DNA of 25,315 nucleotides from a virus. The stretch covers positions 1-25,315 of the IMG/VR virus record IMGVR_UViG_3300042398_000264; one strand, given 5' to 3'. Positions within the stretch are counted from its first letter, which is position 1, and every line of letters starts with the position of its first letter. Position numbers and translations under genes: made by a program. Positions 1 to 6,937 of this stretch are shown piece by piece. The notes beneath the pieces were generated by a model. It had not been told where the DNA came from. It made no database searches and saw only the letters and a program-made list of their open reading frames with translations.

Positions 1-1
1 T

Positions 2-349
2 TCATCTGATAACCCCCTCTAGTCTGTCTGCGACCAATTTAGCATAGCCCGCAATGTCGATCCACGAATCGGCGTAGTCGGGGTCGCCATTCAAGATGCG
101 GGCAATCTTCTGAGCAATTACCTCAAGCGCTTCCTTTTGATCGGGGGCGAGTCTTGCCCAGCCTTCTTCTTGTTTCATCATATCTTTTATTGTCTGCGAC
201 ATAGCAGCTAGGTCTTTAAATAGACCGTAGCGGCGGCCGCGCTCCTCTAGGATGGCGTCTACGCCTTTAATGGGGTGTGCGTACCCTTGGGCGTAGTCGC
301 GCGCCTGTTGCTCACGCACAATGTCTGCGAGTGTTTCAAGGTTTTTCAT
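2..349 (-). CDS. DUF6378-like phage protein
   Basis: Last gene of the leftward early operon in this window, about 115 residues. The segment ILEERGRRYGLFKD followed by IAQKIARILNGDPDYADSW and GYAKLVADRLEG matches my memory of the phage family DUF6378, small helical proteins near phage nucleotide-metabolism genes; the biochemical role is not established from sequence. I prefer the ATG at 349, which overlaps the preceding 54-residue gene by 14 nt. A longer version starting at a TTG at 394 would place 15 more residues inside that gene and has no visible Shine-Dalgarno. The stop is at 2-4, so the gene is complete. Confidence 0.75.
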   Translation of the reverse strand: MKNLETLADIVREQQARDYAQGYAHPIKGVDAILEERGRRYGLFKDLAAMSQTIKDMMKQEEGWARLAPDQKEALEVIAQKIARILNGDPDYADSWIDIAGYAKLVADRLEGVIR

Positions 350-500
350 ATAGTGGCTCACAATCGTCGAAAGGGAAAGGGGTTGATTCGTCAAAGTAAT
401 GCCAAACGCCGCTGACTTTCTTGCGCCAAGCGACGGGCTCTGGGTATAGGCATTCGATGCAACTACAAAACCCTGAACCGCAGTTTTCGGGTTTGGTCAT
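336..500 (-). CDS. small phage protein with EPVAWR and EPLYE motifs
   Basis: A 54-residue ORF starting with MTKPENCGSGFCSCIECLYP and containing EPVAWRKKVSGVWHYFD and a C-terminal CEPLYE. The 'PVAWR...W.YFD...EPLY' pattern recurs in small phage proteins of unknown function. It starts at an ATG preceded by GAGGAG about 8 nt upstream and overlaps the stop of the upstream 28-codon ORF (ATGA). Four cysteines near the N terminus could bind metal, which is speculative. It fills a stretch that would otherwise look non-coding. Confidence 0.7.
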   Translation of the reverse strand: MTKPENCGSGFCSCIECLYPEPVAWRKKVSGVWHYFDESTPFPFDDCEPLYEKP

Positions 501-583
501 GTGACGCGCTCCTCAAAGTTATACAGAAACTCTCGGCGCACAAAGCATTTTAATGGGGGCAACGATGAGACGAGGTAGCTCAT
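497..583 (-). CDS. 28-residue ORF, apparently truncated phage protein
   Basis: Begins at an ATG overlapping the stop of the ribbon-helix-helix gene (ATGA) and ends with a TGA inside the next ATGA, so it is a perfect link in the overlapping chain. The peptide begins MSYLVSSLPPLKCFVRREFL. 'LPPLKC.VRREFLY' resembles the N terminus of a longer phage protein family that I recall as roughly 100 residues. Here it stops after FEERVT, and the last codons double as the GAGGAG ribosome-binding site of the next gene. It is likely a deletion remnant kept as a short translated leader, or a genuinely short version. Confidence 0.5.
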   Translation of the reverse strand: MSYLVSSLPPLKCFVRREFLYNFEERVT

Positions 584-729
584 AGAGTTTTCGCTTCCAG
601 CGCAACTTTAACTAGGTGAATGATCTGCCGGCTTATTGAGCGTGTCTGTTTGTCGGCTTGCTCCTTGATTACTTTAAACAATTCAATCGGCATCCTGATT
701 GTTACAAAGTGGTCTTTCGGTTCATTCAT
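580..729 (-). CDS. ribbon-helix-helix (Arc-like) DNA-binding protein
   Basis: 49 residues from an ATG at 729. The segment HFVTIRMPIELFKVIKEQA followed by RSISRQIIHLVKVALE has the beta-strand, helix, turn, helix pattern of Arc/MetJ-type repressors. These bind DNA as dimers through the strand (residues about 7-13). The start overlaps the end of the VRR-NUC gene by 8 nt (ATGAATGA) and has GGAG about 7 nt upstream; a longer in-frame start at 813 would run into that gene and is not needed. It is probably a small autoregulator or regulator of late early-gene expression; its target is unknown. Confidence 0.75.
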   Translation of the reverse strand: MNEPKDHFVTIRMPIELFKVIKEQADKQTRSISRQIIHLVKVALEAKTL

Positions 730-1054
730 TGCGGTTCTCCAATATTTGTGCTTTGGCATCCTCAGCACCAAGTCCCACAATAACAGAATATCCAACACTT
801 TGTAAGTAATCAATCATAGCTTGTTGCTCAAGCGATATCTTGCCCCCCTTGACCTTTTTCATCTCAATCCACAGTTTCCACTCGGGCACGAACAAGTCAG
901 GAATGCCAGGCACGACGCCCTCGACCTTCAGCTTCATAGCCTGCGACTTGGAGCGCATCCCACCGTTAGGAATGGCAAAGATTAATGTATCCGGATATGT
1001 GCGGCGAAACCACATGACAAGGCGGGCTTGTTCTAGGTGTTCTGAAGTCACCAT
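722..1054 (-). CDS. VRR-NUC domain nuclease
   Basis: 110 residues, the usual size of a stand-alone phage VRR-NUC protein. A PD-(D/E)XK fold is indicated by GVVPGIPDLFV (Asp53) and WIEMKK (Glu64-x-Lys66), then SLEQQAMIDYLQSVGY, the conserved Q/helix region. The family cuts DNA structures such as Holliday or flap junctions, or acts as a nickase. It overlaps the helicase gene by 7 nt upstream and the ribbon-helix-helix gene by 8 nt downstream, so it is translationally coupled and probably works with the helicase in replication or recombination. Confidence 0.88.
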   Translation of the reverse strand: MVTSEHLEQARLVMWFRRTYPDTLIFAIPNGGMRSKSQAMKLKVEGVVPGIPDLFVPEWKLWIEMKKVKGGKISLEQQAMIDYLQSVGYSVIVGLGAEDAKAQILENRNE

Positions 1055-2640
1055 ATTCGTTTCACCACCTTGTAGAATTTGCCATCACGCTTGTAAGAAA
1101 TTAACTTAGGTGGATCCGATTCATTCATCTGTGCAACTAAATATGTCAACGGCACTACCGCCTGATCAATACCAGACAGTACTGCCCCAGATTGACGTGC
1201 AATGTCATGCAACAATTGAATGGCTTTGTTACCCGCAAAGCCCTGATTAAGCACCGGTAGGTACTCTGTGATCGGTGGGTCAGTTAAGCCACCATAATAA
1301 GTCAACGCAATCATTTCGTTGCCACTAGCACGGCTGATGTGCTTGCGCCAATGCCAATCGGTCACAAGCATGTCCATGCCCTCCAGCCCCATGATGTCGT
1401 CCTGGCGTAGCACCAGTTTCTTTTCTGCCGTTGGCGGAAATTCATGGCCACAGTTCGGGCAAACCTTAGCAGAGATATGCACAATCTCATGGCATTCATC
1501 ACACACTTTTACCGGTGCCTCACCCTCGCCAGACCCACCCTTCTTGGGTGGTTGCACGTTGGTGATTGGACCGTGCATCTCAACCACTCCCGCAAAGTCA
1601 AGCACTAAACAATGATCGGTGTGACTCTTGGGGCGCATCCCACGCCCTGCCATCTGCACATAGAGCGACGCACTCATGGTCGGTCGTAGCATGGCAATCA
1701 AGTCAATGTCTGGGTAATCAAAACCTGTAGTCAACACATTGGCATTGGTCAGCGCACGGATGCGTCCGGCCTTAAACTCGGTCAGCATCCGGTCACGCTC
1801 AGCCTTGGGGGTATCGCCTGTCACACAGGCGGCAGAAACGCCCTGGTCAATTAGCTCTTGGCAGACGTGCTGCGCGTGTTTGACACCAGCGCAAAAGAAT
1901 AGCCAAGCTTTGCGGTCAGCGGCAAGTTTGATGACTTCACGCACAACCGCAATATTCTTGTCTTGGTTATCTACCGCGGCTTGCAACTCAGCCTCGATAT
2001 ACTCGCCACCACGCTTGTGTACGGCACTTACGTCAAAGCGCTCGGACGTCACTTTACTGCGCAACGTCGCCAAATATTTTTTATAAACCAATTCCTCAAT
2101 GCTAATTGGTTCAATCAATGCATCAAACAATGCTGGCTTATCCGTGATTAAACCGTGCCCAAGGCGGTATGGCGTGGCAGTCAGCCCTACCACCCTAAGA
2201 CTGGGATTAATCGTTTGTAGGTCGTTTAAAAGGGTTCGATATCCGCCCTCGTCCTTGTGGCTCACTAGGTGACACTCGTCCACAATTACTAAGTCAACGT
2301 GGCCAAGTTGTTCTGCCTTAGTCCTAACCGATTGAATGCCGGCAAAGGTAATTGGCTCACCTAATTGACGCTTACCAATCCCTGCGCTATAAATGCCCAA
2401 AGGCGCTCCCTTCCAATGGAGTCTCATTTTCTCGGCATTCTGAACAATCAATTCCTTAACGTGCGTCAACATAAGAATTTTTGTTTTTGGCCAAGATTGC
2501 AGCGCGTCCTTACACAGCGCCGCAACAATGTGGCTCTTCCCCGACCCAGTTGGGAGGACCAGGCACGGGTTACCAGTTGGGGTCTTGTTAAACCAAGCGT
2601 ATAACTGGTCTATCGTGCGCTGTTGGTAGTCACGAAGCAT
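1048..2640 (-). CDS. superfamily 2 DNA/RNA helicase (DEAD/DEAH, Res-type)
   Basis: 530 residues. Motif I is LPTGSGKS (about 29-36), motif II is DECH (121-124), motif III is LTATPYR (about 153-159), and a C-terminal helicase domain holds QMAGRGMR (motif VI). A zinc ribbon follows (CDECHEIVHIS then CPNCGHEFP, two CxxC pairs), then an unassigned C-terminal region of about 130 residues. The family consists of ATP-driven translocases with UvsW/type III restriction-like cores, used by phages in replication fork remodelling or recombination. The start ATG overlaps the methyltransferase stop (TAATG), and the stop overlaps the nuclease start. Confidence 0.92.
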   Translation of the reverse strand: MLRDYQQRTIDQLYAWFNKTPTGNPCLVLPTGSGKSHIVAALCKDALQSWPKTKILMLTHVKELIVQNAEKMRLHWKGAPLGIYSAGIGKRQLGEPITFAGIQSVRTKAEQLGHVDLVIVDECHLVSHKDEGGYRTLLNDLQTINPSLRVVGLTATPYRLGHGLITDKPALFDALIEPISIEELVYKKYLATLRSKVTSERFDVSAVHKRGGEYIEAELQAAVDNQDKNIAVVREVIKLAADRKAWLFFCAGVKHAQHVCQELIDQGVSAACVTGDTPKAERDRMLTEFKAGRIRALTNANVLTTGFDYPDIDLIAMLRPTMSASLYVQMAGRGMRPKSHTDHCLVLDFAGVVEMHGPITNVQPPKKGGSGEGEAPVKVCDECHEIVHISAKVCPNCGHEFPPTAEKKLVLRQDDIMGLEGMDMLVTDWHWRKHISRASGNEMIALTYYGGLTDPPITEYLPVLNQGFAGNKAIQLLHDIARQSGAVLSGIDQAVVPLTYLVAQMNESDPPKLISYKRDGKFYKVVKRIW

Positions 2641-3366
2641 TATCTAAGCAGCTCCCATGCTGTTGCTGCCACTGATGGAACTTGTCCATTTCCAATGGCT
2701 TTAAGTCTGTCCACCCGAGCGGCCACATCATCAATATCTCTTGCGCTGCCAACGGCATTTTCATGTTGTATTTGCGGGCGTAATGATATTGAGGACGATT
2801 TTGATGTCCCGCTTCGTTTTTGTCCCCTTGCCTTTTTAATGTTTCTAATTTGCCCGTCGCTTTCCAATCCGTTGCCGTTGGTGTAGGCCAATATCCAAAT
2901 CCTTTTTCGATGGTGACAAGCCCCAATGTCATCTGCGCCCAACACTCCCCATTTTGCATCAAACCCCATTGAGGCCAAGTCTGCAAGGACAGTTCCAAGT
3001 CCTCGAATAGTGAGCATTGGACTGTTTTCCACAAAAACGTATCTAGGTCTAACCTCGCCAATAATCCGTGCCATTTCTCGCCACATACCTGAACGCTCTC
3101 CGGTAATTCCCGCCCCCCCCCCGCTGCGCTAATGTCTTGGCAGGGAAACCCGCCAGATACAACGTCAACAATTCCTCGCCACGGCTTTCCGTCAAAGGTT
3201 TGTACGTCATCCCAAATCGGGAAAGGCGGGAGAATTTTGTCATTTTGTCGGGCGCACAATACGCTTGCTGGGTATTGTTCCCACTCAACGGCGCAGACGG
3301 TTCTCCATCCGAGAAGGTGTCCCCCAAGTATTCCTCCACCAGCACCTGCGAAAAGAGCCAACTCAT
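2630..3366 (-). CDS. putative overlapping reading frame inside the methyltransferase gene
   Basis: A second frame, shifted relative to the methyltransferase, starts at an ATG at 3366 with GGAG 7 nt upstream. That Shine-Dalgarno lies within the first codons of the methyltransferase. It runs MSWLFSQVLVEEYLGDTF... to LYLAGFPAKTLAQ, is broken at the same G10 tract, and continues in the frame containing CGEKWHGLLARLDLDTFLWK, WPQWGLMQNGECW, YWPTPTATDWK and WPLGWTDLKPLEMDKF, to a stop at 2630. One added G rejoins it as an open frame of about 245 codons. I recall phage and metagenome proteins with these same motifs ('LFSQALVEEYS', 'LTESRGEELLT', 'GWTDLKPLE.DKF') as hypothetical or methylase-associated proteins. 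Function is unknown; it could be a conserved shadow rather than a translated gene. Confidence 0.45.
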
Positions 3367-3379
3367 TTAAGTTCTCCAT
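2640..3379 (-). CDS. cytosine-C5 DNA methyltransferase, interrupted by a frameshift at a G10 tract
   Basis: The gene starts at the ATG at 3379 (TAATG overlap with the nuclease gene) and should end with the TAA at 2640. The first part has motif I LFAGAGGGILGG and motif IV GGFPCQDIS with catalytic Cys80. Just after, at the G10 tract (3113-3122), the frame is lost. The rest continues in another frame: MWREMARIIGEVRPRYVF, VENSP (motif VI), HHRKRIWILAY (motif VIII) and LKAIGNGQVPSVAATAW (motif X). Eleven G (or eight) would join the parts as ISAAGGGAGITGERSG, which is the family consensus around this point. As read the enzyme is not made intact unless slippage occurs. The region between motifs VIII and X is short for a target-recognition domain. 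Probable role: self-methylation against host restriction. Confidence 0.85.
3113..3122. repeat. C10/G10 homopolymer tract at the methyltransferase frameshift
   Basis: Ten C on the + strand (G10 in the coding strand), immediately followed by C and GGG in the coding direction. It sits between motif IV and motif VI of the methyltransferase. A tract of 11 or 8 G restores both overlapping reading frames. Such tracts are classic slipped-strand mispairing sites and also classic assembly or sequencing errors; the sequence alone cannot separate these. Confidence 0.85.
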
Positions 3380-4398
3380 TATCCGATTACCTTCGCACCA
3401 AAGTTCTCACGCATATCTTCCACAAACCGATCACCACTGGCACAAGCAGAAGGATTGACCACAATCTCATGGCTTGTAAAAGTTTCCCAATCGCTCACGC
3501 CATTCTTGATGTCGCCCTCGGGTGTGATCCAAGTAATTACATTGTCCTTAACTTTATGTGGCCACGGCACCAAGTCAGGGTGCAGGATGTGCGCCTCGCA
3601 GCCTGCCTTTTGATTATCAAAATCTAATGGCACGTCGTACTGCTCACAATGCCAAGTGCTGTCCTCGCGCGCTGTGCTGTTAGTACAAGTGCGGCAGTTC
3701 ACTTCCTTGGTCAGCTTAGTCTTGTGGCAAAACTCATGTGCGGCACAAAACCGGCACTCAAACCATGTTGGGTCGGTCGAAAGCGGTGGAGGCATACGCT
3801 CGGACTTGACCAAGCGGTGCCCACGATCAACGGCTTTTTGTGCCACATCCTTATCAAACTTTACCCGCTCGGCGTGAACGCGGTCGTCGTCCTTGCAAAC
3901 TGCGTAATACAAGGCGCGATCAATGCCCATGCCAGCCATATACATCTGCATTTGCACATAGTGCTGGGGCTTAGATTTCTCCACCCCATTCTTTTCCAAG
4001 TCATCAAAAGACTTTTTGCCGTGCGTTTTAACTTCCAACACATGCTTGGCTTTAGGCGCCTCAAGCAACCCAGATTCAATGATTCCGTCCACACTGCCCG
4101 ACACATGGCACCCAAAATCCACGCGCGACTGATTAGCACCAGTTTTTTGCACGCTAATGCCGATAGCGCGCAAGTCGGACACAACTTGTGCCTCTTCGTT
4201 CTGGCCACGCCTAAACAAGCGCAGGATGCGCCCTGGGAACTTTTCAACCACAGCCATCCTAAACGATAGCCATAGCCAACGGTCGCAAGGATGACCAAGC
4301 AGGGACGCGCCCATGTGGGGGCGTGGTTCTTGCTGAATTGACTCATGGTGCTTGTCAATTAGTGCTTGAATCGTGTATTCTGATTCCGGTATCTTCAT
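3379..4398 (-). CDS. Cas4/RecB-like PD-(D/E)XK exonuclease
   Basis: 339 residues. The nuclease core has GSVDG (Asp104), LEVKTHG (Glu122-Val-Lys124) and HYVQMQMYM (motif with the conserved Gln). A cysteine set, Cys38 in GHPCDRW plus FECRFCAAHEFC (Cys215, Cys218, Cys224), is arranged like the iron-sulfur cysteines of Cas4 and AddB nucleases. About 100 further residues hold more Cys and His (CRTCTN, WHCEQYD, AGCEAHI), perhaps a second metal site. Family role: 5'-3' or 3'-5' resection of DNA ends for recombination, here probably feeding the Sak4-like ATPase. RBS AAGGAG lies 8 nt before the ATG; the stop overlaps the methyltransferase start (TAATG). Confidence 0.85.
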   Translation of the reverse strand: MKIPESEYTIQALIDKHHESIQQEPRPHMGASLLGHPCDRWLWLSFRMAVVEKFPGRILRLFRRGQNEEAQVVSDLRAIGISVQKTGANQSRVDFGCHVSGSVDGIIESGLLEAPKAKHVLEVKTHGKKSFDDLEKNGVEKSKPQHYVQMQMYMAGMGIDRALYYAVCKDDDRVHAERVKFDKDVAQKAVDRGHRLVKSERMPPPLSTDPTWFECRFCAAHEFCHKTKLTKEVNCRTCTNSTAREDSTWHCEQYDVPLDFDNQKAGCEAHILHPDLVPWPHKVKDNVITWITPEGDIKNGVSDWETFTSHEIVVNPSACASGDRFVEDMRENFGAKVIG

Positions 4399-4420
4399 GG
4401 TATCAACTCCTTAGTTCTTT

Positions 4421-4453
4421 TGCCCCCAACCTTATGGTCAGGGGCATTTTTTT
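4421..4453 (+). terminator. hairpin plus T7 tract, terminator-like on the + strand
   Basis: TGCCCC (4421-4426) pairs with GGGGCA (4441-4446), extended by an inner ACC/GGT pairing (4429-4431 with 4436-4438), and is followed by seven T (4447-4453). It reads as an intrinsic terminator only in the rightward direction, although the surrounding genes run leftward. It lies in the 53-nt gap between the PP-loop gene and the nuclease gene. It may block antisense transcription, or act as an mRNA hairpin in the leftward transcript. Confidence 0.45.
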
Positions 4454-5309
4454 AATCTGTCGTGTAAACTTCGCAAGACTCGGAACAACCACCGTCTTGG
4501 TAAAGGTCTAACTGCTGTGGTGCGCGTCGATCCTCATCCGCACTTTTAATTGCCATCTCGCGCAACATTTTGACCGACGTATGCCCCCTAAAAAACACGC
4601 GATCAGGAGCATCGTCATACTTTGCAAATTCAGCACCTACCCTTGGGTATTGTTTTTCCATCCGTTCAAAAAAATCAAATTGGCTTGGGTCTTCGTTGTG
4701 TAACATAATTAATTTGTTAAAACTTTTTTTCCAGCAAGTTTTGCAATTGCCTTGATGTTCTAGCAGTTGCAAGTCAAACGCTTGGTCTTCCCACCAATCC
4801 AACACATCTTGTTTGTCAGTGGGAAACCAATGCACTAATGGATATATGACTTGTCTATCAACCGAATCTTTGACCCGCCGCACCTCGTCCGTGCGAATAC
4901 CAATTGCCAACTCGTAATCCCATTTTGTCCAGCCAATTGATTTCATGTAATGTTCAATTGGATATCGTTTTAAGTTGCGGGTGCATTGCGGCGATTGCAT
5001 ATTGGCAATGCCGTACTTCTCAATCATTGACTCAAAAGGCTCGGCATTGCGCGACGCAGTATCAAATGTGACGACCTTATGAGTAATACCGTTCCCAGCG
5101 CCTGAATGCGTAATTGCTTCAATCCAAACTGTATTGAATCCAAAGTGCGTATCGCAATCATGCACAAACTGTAAAGTTGCTTCGTTCTCAAAGCCAGTGT
5201 TAGCAAATATGACTTTTATCTCGTATTGATCAGAGTATTTGTCCAATAACATCTTCGTCATATAGCCTGATGTACGACCACCGCTAAAAGAAACAAGCAA
5301 TTTTTTCAT
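4452..5309 (-). CDS. PP-loop ATPase, phosphoadenosine phosphosulfate reductase family
   Basis: 285 residues from the ATG at 5309 (GGAA about 7 nt upstream); a TTG four codons earlier is less likely. The N terminus LLVSFSGGRTSGYM carries the SGGxTS PP-loop (residues 9-14) that binds ATP and releases pyrophosphate. Cysteines in QSPQCTRNLK, GNCKTCWKK and GGCSESCEV could hold an Fe-S cluster, as in DndC-like members. The family includes PAPS reductases and the sulfur-transfer enzymes of DNA phosphorothioation; phage members have no settled function. A DNA- or nucleotide-modifying role is possible beside the methyltransferase. It is the only gene in the operon isolated by two hairpin-containing gaps. 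Confidence 0.82.
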   Translation of the reverse strand: MKKLLVSFSGGRTSGYMTKMLLDKYSDQYEIKVIFANTGFENEATLQFVHDCDTHFGFNTVWIEAITHSGAGNGITHKVVTFDTASRNAEPFESMIEKYGIANMQSPQCTRNLKRYPIEHYMKSIGWTKWDYELAIGIRTDEVRRVKDSVDRQVIYPLVHWFPTDKQDVLDWWEDQAFDLQLLEHQGNCKTCWKKSFNKLIMLHNEDPSQFDFFERMEKQYPRVGAEFAKYDDAPDRVFFRGHTSVKMLREMAIKSADEDRRAPQQLDLYQDGGCSESCEVYTTD

Positions 5310-5322
5310 TTTGTTTTCCAAT

Positions 5323-5346
5323 ACCCCCAGCCGCTAAACTGGGGGT
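5323..5346. other. perfect 8-bp hairpin between the DUF669 and PP-loop genes
   Basis: ACCCCCAG (5323-5330) pairs with CTGGGGGT (5339-5346) around an 8-nt loop. No clear T-tract follows in the leftward direction; on the + strand only a weak one (GTCGTTTTAC) follows. In the leftward transcript it lies about 14 nt upstream of the PP-loop start codon, so it may be a processing or stability element rather than a terminator. Confidence 0.5.
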
Positions 5347-5353
5347 TGTCGTT

Positions 5354-5824
5354 TTACTTCTTAACCCAAGGAGGGGCTGCTTTTGCTGCGGCCGGTGCTT
5401 TGGCCGCTACTGCTGGTGGCGCCGCACCGTTGGACTTATAGCCCTTGACGTCGTTCGATGCGCCATACTGCTCAGACTCGCGCACGTCTAGCTTGATGCT
5501 CAATTGGCCACCAATCAATTGATCAGTATCTTGCACCGTTGTCAAGCCAATTGCTCGCATAAGCTCACCAAGCTGTTGGCGACCAATCTCTTCGGCCTTG
5601 GGGTTTGGGTTCTTGATGTTCAAATTGCCAAACACCACGCGCCCCTGATGGGTAGGTCCTGTGATGTCATAACGCACTGCGATGTACTGACCGGTGCCAG
5701 CCTTAGTGTTTTTGATCTCAGCGCTGTTGACCACTGCGGTATACCACCCAGCCGGTAATGGCTCAAAGTTGTTGGTGGGTGTAGGCAGCGAATCAACGCT
5801 AAAGGTTTCGAGTAACTGTGCCAT
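5354..5824 (-). CDS. DUF669 family phage protein
   Basis: 156 residues. The segment LPAGWYTAVVNSAEIKNTK, with QYIAVRYDITGP, GRVVFGNLNI and a 'KAEEIGRQQLGELMRAIGL' helix, is the DUF669 signature. The C terminus is a low-complexity Ala/Pro/Lys tail ending PPWVKK. Members sit beside phage recombinases and are suspected single-strand-binding or annealing partners; that role is inferred from context. It follows a 5-nt gap after the upstream gene, whose last codons contain its AAGGA ribosome-binding site. Confidence 0.82.
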   Translation of the reverse strand: MAQLLETFSVDSLPTPTNNFEPLPAGWYTAVVNSAEIKNTKAGTGQYIAVRYDITGPTHQGRVVFGNLNIKNPNPKAEEIGRQQLGELMRAIGLTTVQDTDQLIGGQLSIKLDVRESEQYGASNDVKGYKSNGAAPPAVAAKAPAAAKAAPPWVKK

Positions 5825-5829
5825 GATGT

Positions 5830-6264
5830 TTATTCCTTAGTAATGGTAAAAGATGGGCGACCGTTAGTGGTCGTAATAGCGTCTTGCAACGGGGTAGTGA
5901 TTAGTGCATCAGCCGATTTCCATGCCGAAGCATTGACTTCAGGCTTCCACCGGAAAAGGCTCGACAAGTGCTGCGTCAAACCGTGCTCTGCTGCCAAGTC
6001 TTGGAGTTTGTCAGCGTTGACCTTGCGGTCTAAGCGCCCCACGACCTTGACCTTGTAGCCCTCGGCCTCAATGTTCTGAGTACCGTCGAGTGTCTTCTCA
6101 ATGCCAAGCTCGGCAACCAGTTCGTCCTCAAGCGCACGACGTAAGTCCATTGCGGCCTTTTCGGCTTCCTTGGCGTCGATCCATTTTTGGTAAAGGTTTG
6201 TACTTTTAACAGTCGTCAAACCATGACCTTTGGCATATGAGTAGTCTTTGTTAGCGTCAAACAT
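5830..6264 (-). CDS. phage early protein of unknown function
   Basis: 144 residues from the ATG at 6264, starting MFDANKDYSYAKGHGLTTVK, with a run of Gs (TTGGGGGTTGAT) as ribosome-binding site and only 1 nt after the stop of the ATPase gene. A longer in-frame start at 6321 lies inside the ATPase gene and is rejected. The middle (WIDAKEAEKAAMDLRRALEDE) is a charged helix and the second half (YKVKVVGRLDRKVNADKLQ) is mixed. I do not recognise a catalytic motif. Such proteins commonly sit between the Sak4-type ATPase and DUF669 in phages, so a recombination accessory role is inferred. Confidence 0.75.
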   Translation of the reverse strand: MFDANKDYSYAKGHGLTTVKSTNLYQKWIDAKEAEKAAMDLRRALEDELVAELGIEKTLDGTQNIEAEGYKVKVVGRLDRKVNADKLQDLAAEHGLTQHLSSLFRWKPEVNASAWKSADALITTPLQDAITTTNGRPSFTITKE

Positions 6265-6265
6265 A

Positions 6266-6937
6266 TCAACCCCCAATCTTTGCAATGATGGCACCAAGGT
6301 CTGGTGCTTCCCAAGTGTCAAGCTTGCCAGAGCGATCCTTGGCTTGCCAGATACCGTCGGAGTCGCACATCAACGCACGTTGTGCCACGCCCTCCGCATC
6401 CTTCTCAACGCGAAGTGCCAGCACCTCATCAAAGAAGTAAGGCAGTTGCTGGCCAGTCTTATTGCCAGGCATACTAGGTGCATACAAAATGCGGCCAGTT
6501 TCGTCCGTTGATTTCTCGCACTTAGCCGTAAAATAAACGTGCTTGTTTGGAATATCGCGAAACGCACGAATGATGTCAGACATCTGTTCTTGCATCGCAC
6601 CGTACGCCTGACGAGGATCCTTAGCAATTTTCTTCTCATGGTTAAGCACCACCTCAGCAATCTCAGAGATTGAGTCCAGAGCAATCGACTCAAAGTGCTT
6701 GGCTTCGTCCGAGCTCGTTACCCACTTGTACGCTTCCATCAGTGTGTCGTAGCTAGACACCTCAACAAAAGGCACATCAGCATCAGCAATGGACAACAAG
6801 CCGCCCTCAGCCGAGAACACAACAGGGTTAGGCAGTGTCGGGATAAGTGACGTCTTGCCCGAACCGGCATTACCGTATACAAGTAGCTTCACGCCGTTGG
6901 CGTGCAAACCTTTGGTACTGCGTAGATTGATAGCCAT
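6266..6937 (-). CDS. Sak4-like RecA-fold ATPase (phage AAA_24)
   Basis: 223 residues. Walker A is YGNAGSGKTS (Lys28, Thr29) and the Walker B-like strand is FESIALDSISEI (Asp88). The remainder, with HVYFTAKCEKS, PSMPGNKTGQQLPYFFDEVL and ALMCDSDG, is typical of the phage nucleotide-binding family that includes Sak4 single-strand-annealing recombinases. It is the first gene of the leftward operon, with AGGAG upstream of the ATG and a strong promoter just beyond. With the DUF669 protein and the Cas4-like nuclease it probably forms the phage recombination module. Confidence 0.85.
   Translation of the reverse strand: MAINLRSTKGLHANGVKLLVYGNAGSGKTSLIPTLPNPVVFSAEGGLLSIADADVPFVEVSSYDTLMEAYKWVTSSDEAKHFESIALDSISEIAEVVLNHEKKIAKDPRQAYGAMQEQMSDIIRAFRDIPNKHVYFTAKCEKSTDETGRILYAPSMPGNKTGQQLPYFFDEVLALRVEKDAEGVAQRALMCDSDGIWQAKDRSGKLDTWEAPDLGAIIAKIGG

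Noticed and set aside
350-394. TTG start at 394 for the DUF6378-like gene
   Set aside because: No Shine-Dalgarno precedes it and the added residues overlap the upstream 54-codon gene; the ATG at 349 keeps a short overlap typical of this operon.
3649-4269. 206-codon open frame on the + strand opposite the Cas4-like nuclease
   Set aside because: It lies entirely antisense to a well-supported gene, has no family motif and no ribosome-binding site, and reflects the codon pattern of the nuclease.
3861-4358. 165-codon shifted frame within the nuclease gene as a second dual-coding candidate
   Set aside because: Unlike the methyltransferase overlap, its translation shows no recognisable blocks and is Cys/Trp/Leu-rich in the way of a frame shadow.
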